Shown: positions 34,791 through 44,916 of the stretch, piece by piece | Layout: the number at the start of each line of letters is the position of its first letter | Numbering within the stretch: the stretch's first letter is position 1 | Assembly: GCA_015060685.1 (NCBI GenBank) | Contig: SUXZ01000011.1 | Span: forward strand, 20,840-84,839 | Direction of reading: 5' to 3' | Length of the DNA: 64,000 nt | From: Mediterranea massiliensis | GTDB taxonomy: Bacteria; Bacteroidota; Bacteroidia; Bacteroidales; Bacteroidaceae | The notes under the pieces: generated by a model | The model's input: only the letters and a program-made list of their open reading frames with translations | The model's database searches: none | Told to the model about the DNA's origin: nothing | Program-made: the position numbers and the translations under genes

Positions 34791-35480
34791 TCAAATCAGT
34801 TTTTTCGGTGTGCCGGCAATGAAGTCTTTCAAGTAGAAAGGCTCGAAGTAGGCCACATCCTTATAATCGCCTTCGGCAATGGCCTTTTCGGCCAATGGAA
34901 CCATCATGCTTGCCAGCGGTGCGATGTCGTCCACGAAGTGTGCGTTGGGGTGAGTCAGTTTTTCCTTGCACTTCTGCGCTCCGTTTCCGAAGAAGTAAAC
35001 CGGTTGCTTGTCCAAGAACTCGGCATACGAATGTTCGTCCACGATGTCGGCACCTATTTCGCGAACGGTGTTCAGCGCACGGTCGTATATGGCGGCATAA
35101 ACCTCCATACGGCGGGCATCTATCATGGGACAAAGCAAGGCATCGTCGGGCAAATCCTGATAAAGCAGAACGGGCACACACAATACCTTCAGGGTAGGGA
35201 TGCCTATCAGTTTCAAGTCGCGTCCGTAGCAGATGCCCTTGGCCATGGATACACCGATGCGCAGGCCGGTGTATGAGCCCGGGCCGCAACTCACCGCCAC
35301 CGCATCGAGCGGCATGGCATGGCTATCGGCAAACGAGATTGCCTCGTCCACAAACACACCCAGCGAAACGTTGTGCGATGGGCCTTTCAAATCTTTCTGC
35401 TCGAACACGTTTTCTCCTTCGTTGCTGATGGCAACCGAACAAGCCGATGTTGAGGTCTCAATATGTAGTATACACGACAT
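34791..35480 (-). CDS. tsaB: tRNA threonylcarbamoyladenosine biosynthesis protein TsaB
   Basis: A 229-aa ASKHA-fold protein. ILHIETSTSACSVAIS and VSCGPGSYTGLRIGVSMAKGICYG are diagnostic. It dimerises with TsaD during synthesis of the t6A modification at tRNA position 37. Own promoter on the minus strand: -7 TATTTTTG at 35512-35519. Divergent from yicC. Confidence 0.95.
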   Translation of the reverse strand: MSCILHIETSTSACSVAISNEGENVFEQKDLKGPSHNVSLGVFVDEAISFADSHAMPLDAVAVSCGPGSYTGLRIGVSMAKGICYGRDLKLIGIPTLKVLCVPVLLYQDLPDDALLCPMIDARRMEVYAAIYDRALNTVREIGADIVDEHSYAEFLDKQPVYFFGNGAQKCKEKLTHPNAHFVDDIAPLASMMVPLAEKAIAEGDYKDVAYFEPFYLKDFIAGTPKKLI

Positions 35481-35579
35481 GGTTAAAAACTACTTTATAT
35501 GTTTTAGCTGACAAAAATACGTTATTATTTTCACTAATTAAAATATTCGAGTAATTTTGCACAAAACTTAAGACGTATT

Positions 35580-36458
35580 ATGATACAATCGATGACGGGT
35601 TTTGGCAAGTCGACCCTTGAACTTCCCGATAAAAAAGTTCATGTAGAAGTAAAATCACTCAACAGTAAGGCGTTGGATTTATCTACACGCCTGGCACCGC
35701 TTTATCGCGAAAAGGAGATGGAAATCCGTGCCGAGATTTCCAAGGCGCTCGAACGCGGAAAGGTGGATTTCTCGTTGTGGATAGAGAAGAACGAGGCCAG
35801 CCAGCTGGCTACACCTATCAATGCGGATATTTTAAAGTCATACTATAACCAAATCAAACAGATTTCTGAAGTTCAATCCATTCCGGAACCTGGTGATTGG
35901 TTTACTACCTTGCTTCGTCTGCCCGATGTGTTGAGCAAAACCGAAGTGGTAGAACTGGATGAGGCCGAATGGGTGGAAGTGCGCAAGGCCGTACTCGATG
36001 CATTGGCTCAACTGGTAGAATTCCGCAAGCAGGAAGGCATTGCACTTGCAAACAAATTCAATCAGAATATTTCCAACATCTCCAATCTGCTGGCACAAGT
36101 AGAGCCTTATGAAAAAGAGCGTGTGACAAAGATAAAAGAGCGCATCGTGGATGCTTTGGAGAAAACCATCAGTGTGGATTACGACAAGAACCGCCTTGAA
36201 CAAGAGCTGATTTATTATATCGAAAAGCTGGATGTGAACGAAGAGAAACAACGCCTCACCAACCACTTGAAGTATTTCGTCGACACCATGAACGAAGGCA
36301 AGGGACAAGGCAAGAAACTTGGCTTCATTGCTCAGGAAATGGGACGCGAAATCAATACCCTGGGTAGCAAGTCGAACCATGCCGAAATGCAAAAGATAGT
36401 GGTGCAGATGAAAGACGAGTTGGAGCAAATCAAGGAACAAGTATTGAACGTAATGTAA
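35580..36458 (+). CDS. YicC/YloC-family endoribonuclease
   Basis: A 292-aa protein with the family start MIQSMTGFGKSTLELPDKKVHVEVKSLNSKALDL and the C-terminal signature GKKLGFIAQEMGREINTLGSKSNHAEMQKIVVQMKDELEQIKEQVLNV. E. coli YicC is an RNase that targets a small RNA. A -7 element TAATTTTG (35552-35559) lies 20 bp upstream. gmk begins one base after its stop, as in many genomes. Confidence 0.93.
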   Translation: MIQSMTGFGKSTLELPDKKVHVEVKSLNSKALDLSTRLAPLYREKEMEIRAEISKALERGKVDFSLWIEKNEASQLATPINADILKSYYNQIKQISEVQSIPEPGDWFTTLLRLPDVLSKTEVVELDEAEWVEVRKAVLDALAQLVEFRKQEGIALANKFNQNISNISNLLAQVEPYEKERVTKIKERIVDALEKTISVDYDKNRLEQELIYYIEKLDVNEEKQRLTNHLKYFVDTMNEGKGQGKKLGFIAQEMGREINTLGSKSNHAEMQKIVVQMKDELEQIKEQVLNVM

Positions 36459-36459
36459 T

Positions 36460-37023
36460 ATGGCAAAACTCATCATATTCTCAGCACCCTCAGGCTCGGG
36501 TAAAAGCACCATCATCAACTATCTGTTGAAGCAAAACCTGAACTTGGCATTCTCTATCAGTGCTACAAGTCGCCCTCCACGCGGCACCGAACAACATGGC
36601 GTAGAGTACTTCTTCCTTTCGCCCGAAGAGTTTCGTCAACGCATAGCCAACGACGAATTCCTTGAATACGAAGAGGTGTACGAAGACCGCTTCTACGGCA
36701 CACTGAAAGCACAAGTTGAACGCCAATTGGAGGCCGGACAAAACGTTGTGTTCGACGTGGATGTAGTGGGTGGATGCAACATCAAGCAATATTACGGCAA
36801 TCGTGCCTTATCCATATTTATCCAACCACCCAGCATCGAAGAGCTTCGCAAGCGACTCGAAGGCCGCGGCACCGATGCGCCCGAGGTGATTGAAGACCGC
36901 TTGGCAAAAGCATCCTACGAACTGACCTTTGCGCCTAAGTTCGACAAGGTGGTGGTGAACGACGATTTGGAGAAAGCACAAGCCGAAACATTGGAGGTAT
37001 TAAAAGAATTTCTCAACGCATGA
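36460..37023 (+). CDS. gmk: Guanylate kinase
   Basis: A 187-aa protein with P-loop SAPSGSGKSTI at residues 8-18 and GMP-binding segment ISATSRPPRGTEQHGVEYFFLS. It phosphorylates GMP to GDP. Usual length. Its stop overlaps the start of the TIGR04076 gene (37020) by 4 bp, so the yicC-to-mfd genes form one operon. Confidence 0.97.
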   Translation: MAKLIIFSAPSGSGKSTIINYLLKQNLNLAFSISATSRPPRGTEQHGVEYFFLSPEEFRQRIANDEFLEYEEVYEDRFYGTLKAQVERQLEAGQNVVFDVDVVGGCNIKQYYGNRALSIFIQPPSIEELRKRLEGRGTDAPEVIEDRLAKASYELTFAPKFDKVVVNDDLEKAQAETLEVLKEFLNA

Positions 37024-37322
37024 AGAAACTCAAAATAACCGTTGTGCGGAAAGTGTGTCATCAAGACTTGATTGACCGTTACGAAAACCCCATTGAGCAT
37101 GCTTGCGACATGGAGGAGGGACAAGTCTTCATAGCCAACGGATGGGAAAAGCCCGAAGGCATGTGCGAAAGTGCCTGGCAAACCATCTCTCCCTTTGCAA
37201 TGGGGTTGGCACATGGTGCAACAAACTTTTACGACGGTTGGATGAAGAATCCAAAATCGGCCATGTTGTCGTGCAACGACGGCTTCCGGCCGGTCAGTTT
37301 CTTGGTGGAGGTAATAGAATAG
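37020..37322 (+). CDS. TIGR04076-family protein
   Basis: A 100-aa protein: [59 protein letters not shown], and a C-terminal [17 protein letters not shown]. The paired cysteines and this layout match TIGR04076, a small family often annotated without function. It lies inside the gmk-nadD operon, which suggests a housekeeping rather than accessory role. Confidence 0.8.
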   Translation: MKKLKITVVRKVCHQDLIDRYENPIEHACDMEEGQVFIANGWEKPEGMCESAWQTISPFAMGLAHGATNFYDGWMKNPKSAMLSCNDGFRPVSFLVEVIE

Positions 37323-37341
37323 GATAAATAACAGACAACGT

Positions 37342-37920
37342 ATGCAAATAGGAATCTTCAGCGGATCGTTCAATCCCATACACATCGGACATCTGGCGTT
37401 GGCCAACTATCTGTGCGAGTACGAGGCATTGGACGAAGTATGGTTTGTGGTAAGTCCGTGCAACCCTTTCAAGCAAGGCAATCGGCTGATGCCCGACGAA
37501 CTTCGCTTGCAACTGGTGCAAACCGCCATTGCCGATTATCCCAAGTTTCGGGCAAGCGATGTAGAGTTTTCGCTTCCGCGTCCTTCCTATACCATCAATA
37601 CGCTGAACGAGTTGAAACGCCAATATCCCGAGCATACTTTCCACTTGATTATGGGAAGCGATAATTGGCCGGGCTTCCCTCGTTGGTATAAATCCGAGGA
37701 GATACTCTCTCGTCACGGCTTGCTGGTTTATCCTCGCCCGGGCTATCCCATCGATGCCACCTCGCTTCCCGAAGGCGTGCGTATGGTCGAATCGCCCGTT
37801 ATGGAAATCAGTTCGACATTCATCCGCCAATCGTTGTCCGAAGGCAAGGACATCCGCTTCTTCTTGCCCGGCGGCATCTACGAAGAATTATTGAAACACA
37901 AAAACGAAATACCCGGCTAA
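37342..37920 (+). CDS. nadD: Nicotinate-nucleotide adenylyltransferase
   Basis: A 192-aa nucleotidyltransferase with [17 protein letters not shown] (GxFxPxHxGH motif) and the C-terminal [14 protein letters not shown] (ISSTxIR motif). It makes deamido-NAD+ from nicotinate mononucleotide and ATP. Within the yicC-gmk operon, 3 bp before the mfd ATG. Confidence 0.96.
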   Translation: MQIGIFSGSFNPIHIGHLALANYLCEYEALDEVWFVVSPCNPFKQGNRLMPDELRLQLVQTAIADYPKFRASDVEFSLPRPSYTINTLNELKRQYPEHTFHLIMGSDNWPGFPRWYKSEEILSRHGLLVYPRPGYPIDATSLPEGVRMVESPVMEISSTFIRQSLSEGKDIRFFLPGGIYEELLKHKNEIPG

Positions 37921-37923
37921 ACG

Positions 37924-40900
37924 ATGACTATCACCCAACTGAAGCAATGCTATGAGGCCCATCCGAACATCGAAGCTCTCAATCATGTATTGAGCAATCC
38001 TTCGTTGAGCCACCTTTATTGTGGCGGTTTGTCGGCATCCTCCTCCTCGTTGTTGGCCAGTGTGCTGGTCGGCAAGGGAGAGCATCCTTTTCTCTTCATC
38101 TTGGGCGATTTGGAAGAGGCCGGCTACTTCTATCACGATTTAGTGCAATTGATGGGCGAGGAGAAGGTGTTGTTTTTCCCTTCTTCGTTTCGTCGTGCCA
38201 TAAAATACGGGCAGAAAGATGCCGCCAACGAGATACTCCGCACCGAGGTGTTGAGCCGTTTGCAAAAGCAGGAGGCAGGATTGTGCATCGTAACCTATCC
38301 CGATGCCCTTGCCGAGAAGGTTGTGTCCAAGCAGGAGTTGCAAGACAAAACCCTCAAGGTGCATCAAGGCGAGCGGGTGGATATGCAAATCGTGGTAGAG
38401 GCTTTGCGCGATTTCGGTTTCGAGTATGTGGATTATGTATATGAACCAGGGCAATATGCCGTTCGTGGTAGCATCATCGACGTATTCTCTTTCTCTTCGG
38501 AATATCCCTATCGCATCGACTTCTTCGGCGATGAGATAGAGAGCTTGCGCACGTTCGAAGTGCAATCACAACTATCTAAGGAGAAACGGAACGATGTAGT
38601 GATTGTGCCCGACTTAAGCCGTGGATTAAGCAAGCAAGGAGGTAATCTAATCTCTTTTCTCGACTTCCTTCCGGCCGATACCATTCTTGCCATGCGCGAC
38701 TTCCTATGGTTGCGCGAACGCATCCAAACCGTACACGAAGAGGCACTTACACAACAGGCCATCGCTTCCTACGAAGGCGAAGATACCGAATCGCTCTCTT
38801 TGGATGGCAAGTTGATTGATGGCGGAGAATTTATGCTTCGCGCACTCGATTTTCGCCGCTTGGAGTTTGGCGCCCACCCAACAGGTACGGCAGATGCACA
38901 GATACTGTTCGACACATCTACGCAACCTATTTGGCACAAGAACTTCGATTTAGTGGCCGAAAACTTCAAGGATTTCTTGTCGAAAGACTATACCATATAT
39001 ATCTGTAGCGATAGCCAGAAGCAGATTGAGCGCATCCGCAACATCTTCGAAGATAGAGGGGATGATATCCGCTTCGAGGCGGTGGACAAAACCCTTCACG
39101 AAGGTTTTGTTGACCATGCCATGCGCATCTGCGTCTTTACCGATCACCAGCTGTTCGACCGCTTCCATAAGTACAACCTGAAGAGCGACAAGGCTCGAAG
39201 CGGCAAGGTGGCACTATCGTTGAAAGAGTTGAATCAATTCACCCCCGGCGACTATGTGGTGCATACCGATCATGGAGTGGGGAAATTTGCCGGTTTGGTG
39301 CGTATCCCCAACGGCAATACCACACAAGAGGTCATGAAACTATTGTTTCGCAACGACGATGTGGTGTTTGTATCCATCCACTCCTTGCACAAGGTTTCCA
39401 AGTATAAAGGAAAGGATGGCGAAGCGCCCAACCTGAACAAGCTTGGCACCGGTGCATGGGAAAAGTTGAAAGACCGTACCAAAAAGAAAATCAAGGACAT
39501 TGCCCGCGATTTGATATTGCTATACTCTAAACGTCGCGAGGAGAAAGGTTTTCAATTCAGCCCGGACACCTTTTTGCAAAACGAACTTGAAGCCAGCTTC
39601 TTGTACGAAGATACCCCCGACCAAAGCAAGGCTACCGCCGATGTGAAGGCCGACATGGAGAGTGCTCGCCCAATGGACAGATTGGTGTGTGGCGATGTAG
39701 GCTTTGGTAAGACCGAAGTGGCTATACGAGCCGCTTTCAAGGCCGTTTCCGACAATAAGCAGGTGGCTATATTGGTGCCTACCACCGTGTTGGCTTACCA
39801 GCATTTTCAAACCTTTAAGGAGCGTTTGAAGGAGTTTCCTTGTCGGGTGGATTACTTGAGCCGTGCGCGAACTTCTGCACAAAGCAAACAAGTGCTGAAA
39901 GGTGTGGAAAACGGTGAAGTGAATATTCTTATCGGCACGCATCGCATCTTGGGAAAGGATGTAAAGTTCAAGGATTTGGGATTGCTGATTATCGACGAAG
40001 AGCAGAAGTTCGGCGTTAGTGTGAAGGAGAAACTTCGCCAGCTGAAGGTAAATGTTGATACGCTTACCATGACCGCAACACCCATCCCCCGCACATTGCA
40101 GTTCTCCTTGATGGGTGCCCGCGATTTAAGTGTCATCCAAACGCCACCCCCCAACCGCTACCCCATACAGACAGAAGTGCATACCTTCAATCCCGAGGTA
40201 ATTGTGGATGCCATCAACTTTGAAATGAGCCGCAACGGGCAAGTCTTCTTTGTAAACAACCGAATCAGCAATTTGCCCGAGTTGAAGGCACTTATCGAAC
40301 GCAACATCCCCGATTGTCGTGTATGCATCGGTCATGGACAGATGGATCCTGCCGATTTGGAAAAGATTGTGCTCGACTTTGTGAACTACGATTACGACGT
40401 GTTGCTTGCCACTACCATTGTAGAGAGTGGGGTAGATATTCCCAATGCCAATACCATCATCATCAATCAGGCGCAACATTTCGGTTTGAGCGATTTGCAT
40501 CAGATGCGTGGTCGGGTAGGGCGAAGCAACAAAAAGGCTTTCTGCTACTTGTTGGCACCACCTTTGTCGTCCTTGACGCAAGAGGCCCGCCGCCGATTGC
40601 AAGCCATCGAGAATTTCAGCGATTTGGGTAGCGGTATCCATATCGCCATGCAAGACCTCGATATCCGTGGTGCCGGCAACATGCTTGGTGCCGAACAAAG
40701 CGGATTCATTGCCGATTTGGGATACGAAACCTATCAGAAGATTCTTTCCGAGGCCGTTCGCGAATTGAAGAACGACGAATTTGCCAACCTCTACGTTGAG
40801 CAAGAGCAACAGAATCTGAATGAAAAAGGTCAGATTAGTGGCGAGCAGTTTGTTGACGAATGTCAGGTGGAAAGCGACCTTGAACTATTGCTTCCGGCCG

Positions 40901-41307
40901 ATTATGTTACCGGTAGTAGCGAGCGCATGCTACTTTATCGCGAACTCGATGGGTTGACATTAGATAAAGATGTACAAGCCTTCCGCACGCGACTTGAAGA
41001 CCGTTTCGGGCCTGTACCGCACGAAACCGAAGAACTTCTGCGCATCGTGGCGCTTCGAAGATTGGCCGCACGCTTGGGAATAGAGAAGGTATATCTGAAA
41101 GGTGGTCGCATGAGCCTCTTCTTTGTGAGCAATCCCGATAGCCCCTATTATCAAAGCGAAGCCTTTGGCAAGATGATAGATTATATGATGAAATACACTC
41201 GTCGTTGCGACTTGCGCGAACAAAACAACCGGCGAAGTATGCTTGTCAAGAATGTCTCTTCGGTGGAAGAGGCCGTAGCTATCTTGCGCGAGATTGTTGT
41301 AATGTGA
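37924..41307 (+). CDS. mfd: Transcription-repair coupling factor Mfd
   Basis: An 1127-aa SF2 translocase. It has an N-terminal UvrB-like region (about 1-330), an RNA-polymerase-interaction domain near GDYVVHTDHGVGKFAGL, and a motor domain with Walker A CGDVGFGKTE and DEEQKFG box. The TRG motif region (LGLSDLHQMRGRVGRSNKKAF) and C-terminal TRCF domain complete it. It removes RNA polymerase stalled at lesions and recruits UvrA. Last gene of the operon. Confidence 0.97.
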   Translation: MTITQLKQCYEAHPNIEALNHVLSNPSLSHLYCGGLSASSSSLLASVLVGKGEHPFLFILGDLEEAGYFYHDLVQLMGEEKVLFFPSSFRRAIKYGQKDAANEILRTEVLSRLQKQEAGLCIVTYPDALAEKVVSKQELQDKTLKVHQGERVDMQIVVEALRDFGFEYVDYVYEPGQYAVRGSIIDVFSFSSEYPYRIDFFGDEIESLRTFEVQSQLSKEKRNDVVIVPDLSRGLSKQGGNLISFLDFLPADTILAMRDFLWLRERIQTVHEEALTQQAIASYEGEDTESLSLDGKLIDGGEFMLRALDFRRLEFGAHPTGTADAQILFDTSTQPIWHKNFDLVAENFKDFLSKDYTIYICSDSQKQIERIRNIFEDRGDDIRFEAVDKTLHEGFVDHAMRICVFTDHQLFDRFHKYNLKSDKARSGKVALSLKELNQFTPGDYVVHTDHGVGKFAGLVRIPNGNTTQEVMKLLFRNDDVVFVSIHSLHKVSKYKGKDGEAPNLNKLGTGAWEKLKDRTKKKIKDIARDLILLYSKRREEKGFQFSPDTFLQNELEASFLYEDTPDQSKATADVKADMESARPMDRLVCGDVGFGKTEVAIRAAFKAVSDNKQVAILVPTTVLAYQHFQTFKERLKEFPCRVDYLSRARTSAQSKQVLKGVENGEVNILIGTHRILGKDVKFKDLGLLIIDEEQKFGVSVKEKLRQLKVNVDTLTMTATPIPRTLQFSLMGARDLSVIQTPPPNRYPIQTEVHTFNPEVIVDAINFEMSRNGQVFFVNNRISNLPELKALIERNIPDCRVCIGHGQMDPADLEKIVLDFVNYDYDVLLATTIVESGVDIPNANTIIINQAQHFGLSDLHQMRGRVGRSNKKAFCYLLAPPLSSLTQEARRRLQAIENFSDLGSGIHIAMQDLDIRGAGNMLGAEQSGFIADLGYETYQKILSEAVRELKNDEFANLYVEQEQQNLNEKGQISGEQFVDECQVESDLELLLPADYVTGSSERMLLYRELDGLTLDKDVQAFRTRLEDRFGPVPHETEELLRIVALRRLAARLGIEKVYLKGGRMSLFFVSNPDSPYYQSEAFGKMIDYMMKYTRRCDLREQNNRRSMLVKNVSSVEEAVAILREIVVM

Positions 41308-41398
41308 CAATTTTGTCCGACACGAGTGACATTTTTGGCATAAATTGTCACGAAATACAATTTTATTTCCCTAAAAACAGTTTGGCACGCAATTTGTT
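41304..41398 (+). promoter_or_regulatory. Regulatory region of dnaK with dyads and a sigma-54-like site
   Basis: GTGACAATTT (41304-41313) and AAATTGTCAC (41342-41351) form a perfect 10-bp inverted repeat; a second GTGACA lies at 41326-41331. Downstream, TTGGCACG-CAAT-TTGTT (41382-41398) resembles the -24/-12 sigma-54 consensus, with GG-N10-GT instead of GG-N10-GC. No clear TTTG/TAnnTTTG promoter is seen. There is no CIRCE element (the HrcA operator). Confidence 0.4.
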
Positions 41399-41480
41399 AT
41401 TAAGAATGGTGTCGGGTTATGATAAAAATGAATCCCTGATAAAACATTGAAATTAATAACTTAAAAAATAGAAAAGAATT

Positions 41481-43382
41481 ATGGGAAAAATTATTGGTAT
41501 TGACTTAGGAACAACAAACTCTTGTGTTGCAGTTTTCGAAGGTAACGAACCTGTTGTAATCACAAATAGTGAAGGTAAGCGCACTACTCCTTCTGTAGTA
41601 GCATTCGTTGATGGTGGTGAACGCAAAGTAGGTGATCCTGCTAAACGTCAAGCAATTACTAACCCCAAGCGCACCATCTATTCAATCAAACGCTTCATGG
41701 GCGAAAATTGGAACCAAGTACAAAAAGAAATCTCTCGCGTACCCTATGTAGTGGTAAACGAAAACAATATGCCTCGTGTGGACATTGACGGACGTAAATA
41801 TACCCCACAGGAAATCTCTGCAATGATTCTTCAAAAGATGAAGAAAACTGCCGAAGATTACCTCGGACAAGAAGTAACCGAAGCCGTTATCACTGTTCCT
41901 GCTTACTTCTCAGACTCTCAACGCCAAGCAACTAAAGAAGCCGGTCAAATTGCAGGTTTGGAAGTAAAGCGTATCGTGAACGAACCTACAGCTGCTGCAT
42001 TGGCTTATGGTATCGACAAGGCAAACAAGGATATGAAGATTGCCGTATTTGACCTTGGTGGTGGTACATTCGATATCTCTATCCTCGAATTCGGTGGTGG
42101 TGTATTCGAAGTTCTTTCTACAAACGGTGATACTCACCTTGGTGGTGACGACTTCGACCAAGTAATCATCAACTGGTTGGTAGAAGAGTTCAAGAACGAC
42201 GAAGGTGCCGACCTTACTCAAGATCCTATGGCACTTCAACGTTTGAAGGAAGCTGCTGAAAAGGCTAAGATTGAGTTGTCATCGACTACAACTACCGAAA
42301 TCAACTTGCCATACATCATGCCGGTAGGTGGTGTGCCCAAGCACTTGGTTAAGACTTTGACTCGCGCTAAGTTCGAAGCACTTGCTCACGGTTTGATTCA
42401 AGCATGTCTCGAACCATGTAAGAAGGCTATGAGCGATGCCGGTTTGAGCAATGCCGATATCGACGAAGTAATCCTTGTAGGTGGTTCTTCACGTATTCCT
42501 GCTGTTCAAAAGTTGGTAGAAGACTTCTTCGGTAAGGCTCCTTCAAAGGGCGTAAATCCAGACGAAGTGGTTGCCGTAGGTGCTGCCGTTCAAGGTGCTG
42601 TGTTGACCGACGAAATCAAGGGTGTTGTATTGCTCGACGTTACTCCACTTTCTATGGGTATCGAAACCTTGGGTGGTGTAATGACCAAGATGATCGATGC
42701 AAACACTACCATCCCTGTTCGCAAGGTAGAAACCTTCTCTACAGCTGCCGACAACCAAACTGAGGTAACCATCCACGTATTGCAAGGCGAACGCCCTATG
42801 GCATCTCAAAACAAGTCAATCGGTCAGTTCAACTTGACAGGCATTGCTCCTGCTCGTCGTGGTGTTCCTCAAATCGAAGTTGCATTCGACATCGATGCTA
42901 ACGGTATCCTCAAGGTATCTGCTAAGGACAAGGCTACCGGTAAGGAACAAGCCATCCGCATCGAAGCATCAAGCGGTTTGAGCAAGGAAGAAATCGAACG
43001 TATGAAGGCAGAAGCCGAAGCAAATGCTGAAGCAGACAAGAAGGAACGTGAAAAGATTGATAAGTTGAATCAAGCCGACTCAATGATTTTCACAACCGAA
43101 AATCAATTGAAAGAGTTGGGCGACAAACTTCCTGCCGACAAGAAAGCACCTATCGAAGCTGCTCTTGGTAAGTTGAAAGATGCTCACAAAGCACAAGACT
43201 TGGCCGCTATCGATGCCGCTATGAACGAGTTGAACACAGCCTTCCAAGCCGCAAGTGCTGAAATGTATGCACAAAGTGGTGCTCAAGCAGGTCCTGATAT
43301 GAACGCAGGCGCTCAAGGCGGTGCTCAAAACGATAAGCACGACGACAATGTTCAAGATGCTGATTTCGAAGAAGTAAAATAA
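41481..43382 (+). CDS. dnaK: Chaperone protein DnaK (Hsp70)
   Basis: A 633-aa protein. The ATPase domain (about 1-380) has [30 protein letters not shown] [15 protein letters not shown] and [12 protein letters not shown]. The substrate-binding domain has [17 protein letters not shown]. The C-terminal lid ends in a Gly/Ala/Gln-rich tail and DADFEEVK. grpE and dnaJ are not adjacent. The gene uses a narrow set of codons compared with neighbours, as expected for very high expression. Confidence 0.98.
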   Translation: MGKIIGIDLGTTNSCVAVFEGNEPVVITNSEGKRTTPSVVAFVDGGERKVGDPAKRQAITNPKRTIYSIKRFMGENWNQVQKEISRVPYVVVNENNMPRVDIDGRKYTPQEISAMILQKMKKTAEDYLGQEVTEAVITVPAYFSDSQRQATKEAGQIAGLEVKRIVNEPTAAALAYGIDKANKDMKIAVFDLGGGTFDISILEFGGGVFEVLSTNGDTHLGGDDFDQVIINWLVEEFKNDEGADLTQDPMALQRLKEAAEKAKIELSSTTTTEINLPYIMPVGGVPKHLVKTLTRAKFEALAHGLIQACLEPCKKAMSDAGLSNADIDEVILVGGSSRIPAVQKLVEDFFGKAPSKGVNPDEVVAVGAAVQGAVLTDEIKGVVLLDVTPLSMGIETLGGVMTKMIDANTTIPVRKVETFSTAADNQTEVTIHVLQGERPMASQNKSIGQFNLTGIAPARRGVPQIEVAFDIDANGILKVSAKDKATGKEQAIRIEASSGLSKEEIERMKAEAEANAEADKKEREKIDKLNQADSMIFTTENQLKELGDKLPADKKAPIEAALGKLKDAHKAQDLAAIDAAMNELNTAFQAASAEMYAQSGAQAGPDMNAGAQGGAQNDKHDDNVQDADFEEVK

Positions 43383-43410
43383 AGTCAATAATATACTTTA
43401 TATCCATTGA

Positions 43411-43440
43411 AAAGGCGTGTAAGTTTACACGCCTTTTTTT
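43411..43440 (+). terminator. dnaK terminator
   Basis: AAAGGCGTGTAA / TTACACGCCTTT, a 12-bp perfect inverted repeat with a very short loop, followed by a T run. It lies between convergent dnaK and vsr and may serve both directions. Confidence 0.9.
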
Positions 43441-43460
43441 ATGCTTTTAATATTAGCGTT

Positions 43461-43991
43461 TTATTTGTCATAGCCGGTTGTTGGTTCGGCGGCAATCGTG
43501 AACTCATCTTCCATTATCTTATAAGGCTTGATTTTTCGGTCTTCAAGGTAGATGTGGTTAAGGGTGTATGCCAATGATTCCAATGTTTGTTGACGTACTT
43601 TTGGTTTCAGCTGACATTCCCAAACGGTGATGCAATTCCACCCCATAGAGGCTAATTTTCGTTGCTCTTCTATATCCCTTTGTCTGTTTCGTTCGATTTT
43701 CATTTGCCAAAACTCCACATTACTCTTTGGCAAGACATAATATCTACATCCTTCATGGCCATGCCAAAAGCAACCGTTCACGAAAATAACGGTTCTGTAT
43801 TTTCGTAATACCAAATCGGGATGACCAGGCAAGCGTGGATGATTAAGTCTATAACGAAAGCCACGACTGAACAAGAATTTCCGAACCAACATTTCCGGTT
43901 TTGTATTCTTGCCTTTTATTGCAGACATGCAACGATGTCGTTGTTCTTTCGTTAATTTGTCCATATGGATTGAAGATATTGGATTAGACAA
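43461..43991 (-). CDS. vsr: Very-short-patch mismatch endonuclease (Vsr)
   Basis: A 176-aa protein with RHRCMSAIKGKNTKPEMLVRKFLFSRGFRYRLN, then the catalytic region HPDLVLRKYRTVIFVNGCFWHGHEGCRYYVLPKSN (Asp and His residues, zinc-site Cys/His). Vsr nicks next to T in T:G mismatches left by 5-methylcytosine deamination. No cytosine methyltransferase gene lies in the window, so the gene is an orphan here. An ATG nine codons downstream (MDKLTKEQ) is an equally likely start. A -7 element on the minus strand (TATCTTTG, 44012-44019) lies upstream. Confidence 0.9.
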   Translation of the reverse strand: MSNPISSIHMDKLTKEQRHRCMSAIKGKNTKPEMLVRKFLFSRGFRYRLNHPRLPGHPDLVLRKYRTVIFVNGCFWHGHEGCRYYVLPKSNVEFWQMKIERNRQRDIEEQRKLASMGWNCITVWECQLKPKVRQQTLESLAYTLNHIYLEDRKIKPYKIMEDEFTIAAEPTTGYDK

Positions 43992-44163
43992 ACTATTGCT
44001 TTTGATTTCAACAAAGATACAATTTAATTATGAAAATCGCACAAGAACTATTTTAATTTAGAGGTTTTGCTCACTTTAATTGACTTATGACCGGCTTCGG
44101 TCGTAACTTATGATAAAATTATGTTTTAGTGGAATTATGATTAACGTATAGACTTCGCATTGA

Positions 44164-44194
44164 TTTGATTATTAATATAATTTAATTACCTTTG
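44164..44194 (+). promoter_or_regulatory. Promoter of the TraX-family gene
   Basis: TTTG (44164-44167), 19 bp, TACCTTTG (44187-44194): full consensus. It supports the ATG at 44213 over the in-frame GCA/ATG region further upstream, giving a leader of about 15 nt. Confidence 0.85.
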
Positions 44195-44212
44195 CATATC
44201 AAAATAATTAGT

Positions 44213-44908
44213 ATGAAATTCTTAACGAGTAGTCACCTGAAATTATTGGCTATCATATCCATGCTTGTTGACCATACTGCAGGTATGTTGTTGCGTGGAA
44301 ATGAGATGATGGATTATGCATTATTAACTATAGGTGATCATAGGTTGACACTTTACTTCATGATGAAAGCATTTGGCAGGATTGCTTTCCCAATTTTTTC
44401 ATTCCTTATAGTTGAAGGTTTTTTCCATACTAGAAATAAAACAAATTATGGTAGAAATCTTTTTATCTTTGCCTTGCTTTCTGAAATTCCATGGAATCTT
44501 ATACATGGAAATTCATTGTTATATCCAACTCAAAACGTTTTCTTTACTCTTCTGTTAGGATACTTGGGGATATATGTTGTCGAACTATTCAAAAATGATA
44601 GTAAGCGTATAGCATTCCTTTTGGTTGGTTTATTCATAATATCAATATTCTTGCGTGCCGATTACGGATGTCGAGGATTTGGCTTTATACTGTTACTTTA
44701 TATGCTTCGTTCTAATAAAGTGATAATGAGTGTGGTAGGAGCTTGCTTATTACCAAGTACTTGGATAGGAGGAATGGCATTTATTCCAATATCCAAGTAT
44801 AATGGTAAGCGTGGCTTTATACAAGGTCCATTTTGGAAATATGCATTTTATGCATTCTATCCTACTCATATATTCCTTCTATGGCTAATTAGGCAATATG
44901 TGTTATAG
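44213..44908 (+). CDS. TraX-family membrane protein
   Basis: A 231-aa protein beginning MKFLTSSHLKLLAIISMLVDHTAGMLL, with about seven hydrophobic segments. LKLLAIISMLVDHTA and FGRIAFPIFSFLIVEGFFHT are characteristic of the TraX family, named after the F-plasmid pilin acetyltransferase but widespread in chromosomes. The substrate is unknown. The gene is visibly richer in A+T than its neighbours and lies next to an orphan vsr, which suggests horizontal acquisition. No other conjugation gene is nearby. Confidence 0.85.
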   Translation: MKFLTSSHLKLLAIISMLVDHTAGMLLRGNEMMDYALLTIGDHRLTLYFMMKAFGRIAFPIFSFLIVEGFFHTRNKTNYGRNLFIFALLSEIPWNLIHGNSLLYPTQNVFFTLLLGYLGIYVVELFKNDSKRIAFLLVGLFIISIFLRADYGCRGFGFILLLYMLRSNKVIMSVVGACLLPSTWIGGMAFIPISKYNGKRGFIQGPFWKYAFYAFYPTHIFLLWLIRQYVL

Positions 44909-44916
44909 GAAACTTA

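Noticed and set aside
44087..44102. GACCG/CGGTC hairpin upstream of the TraX-family gene as a terminator
   Set aside because: No T run follows on either strand and no gene ends nearby.
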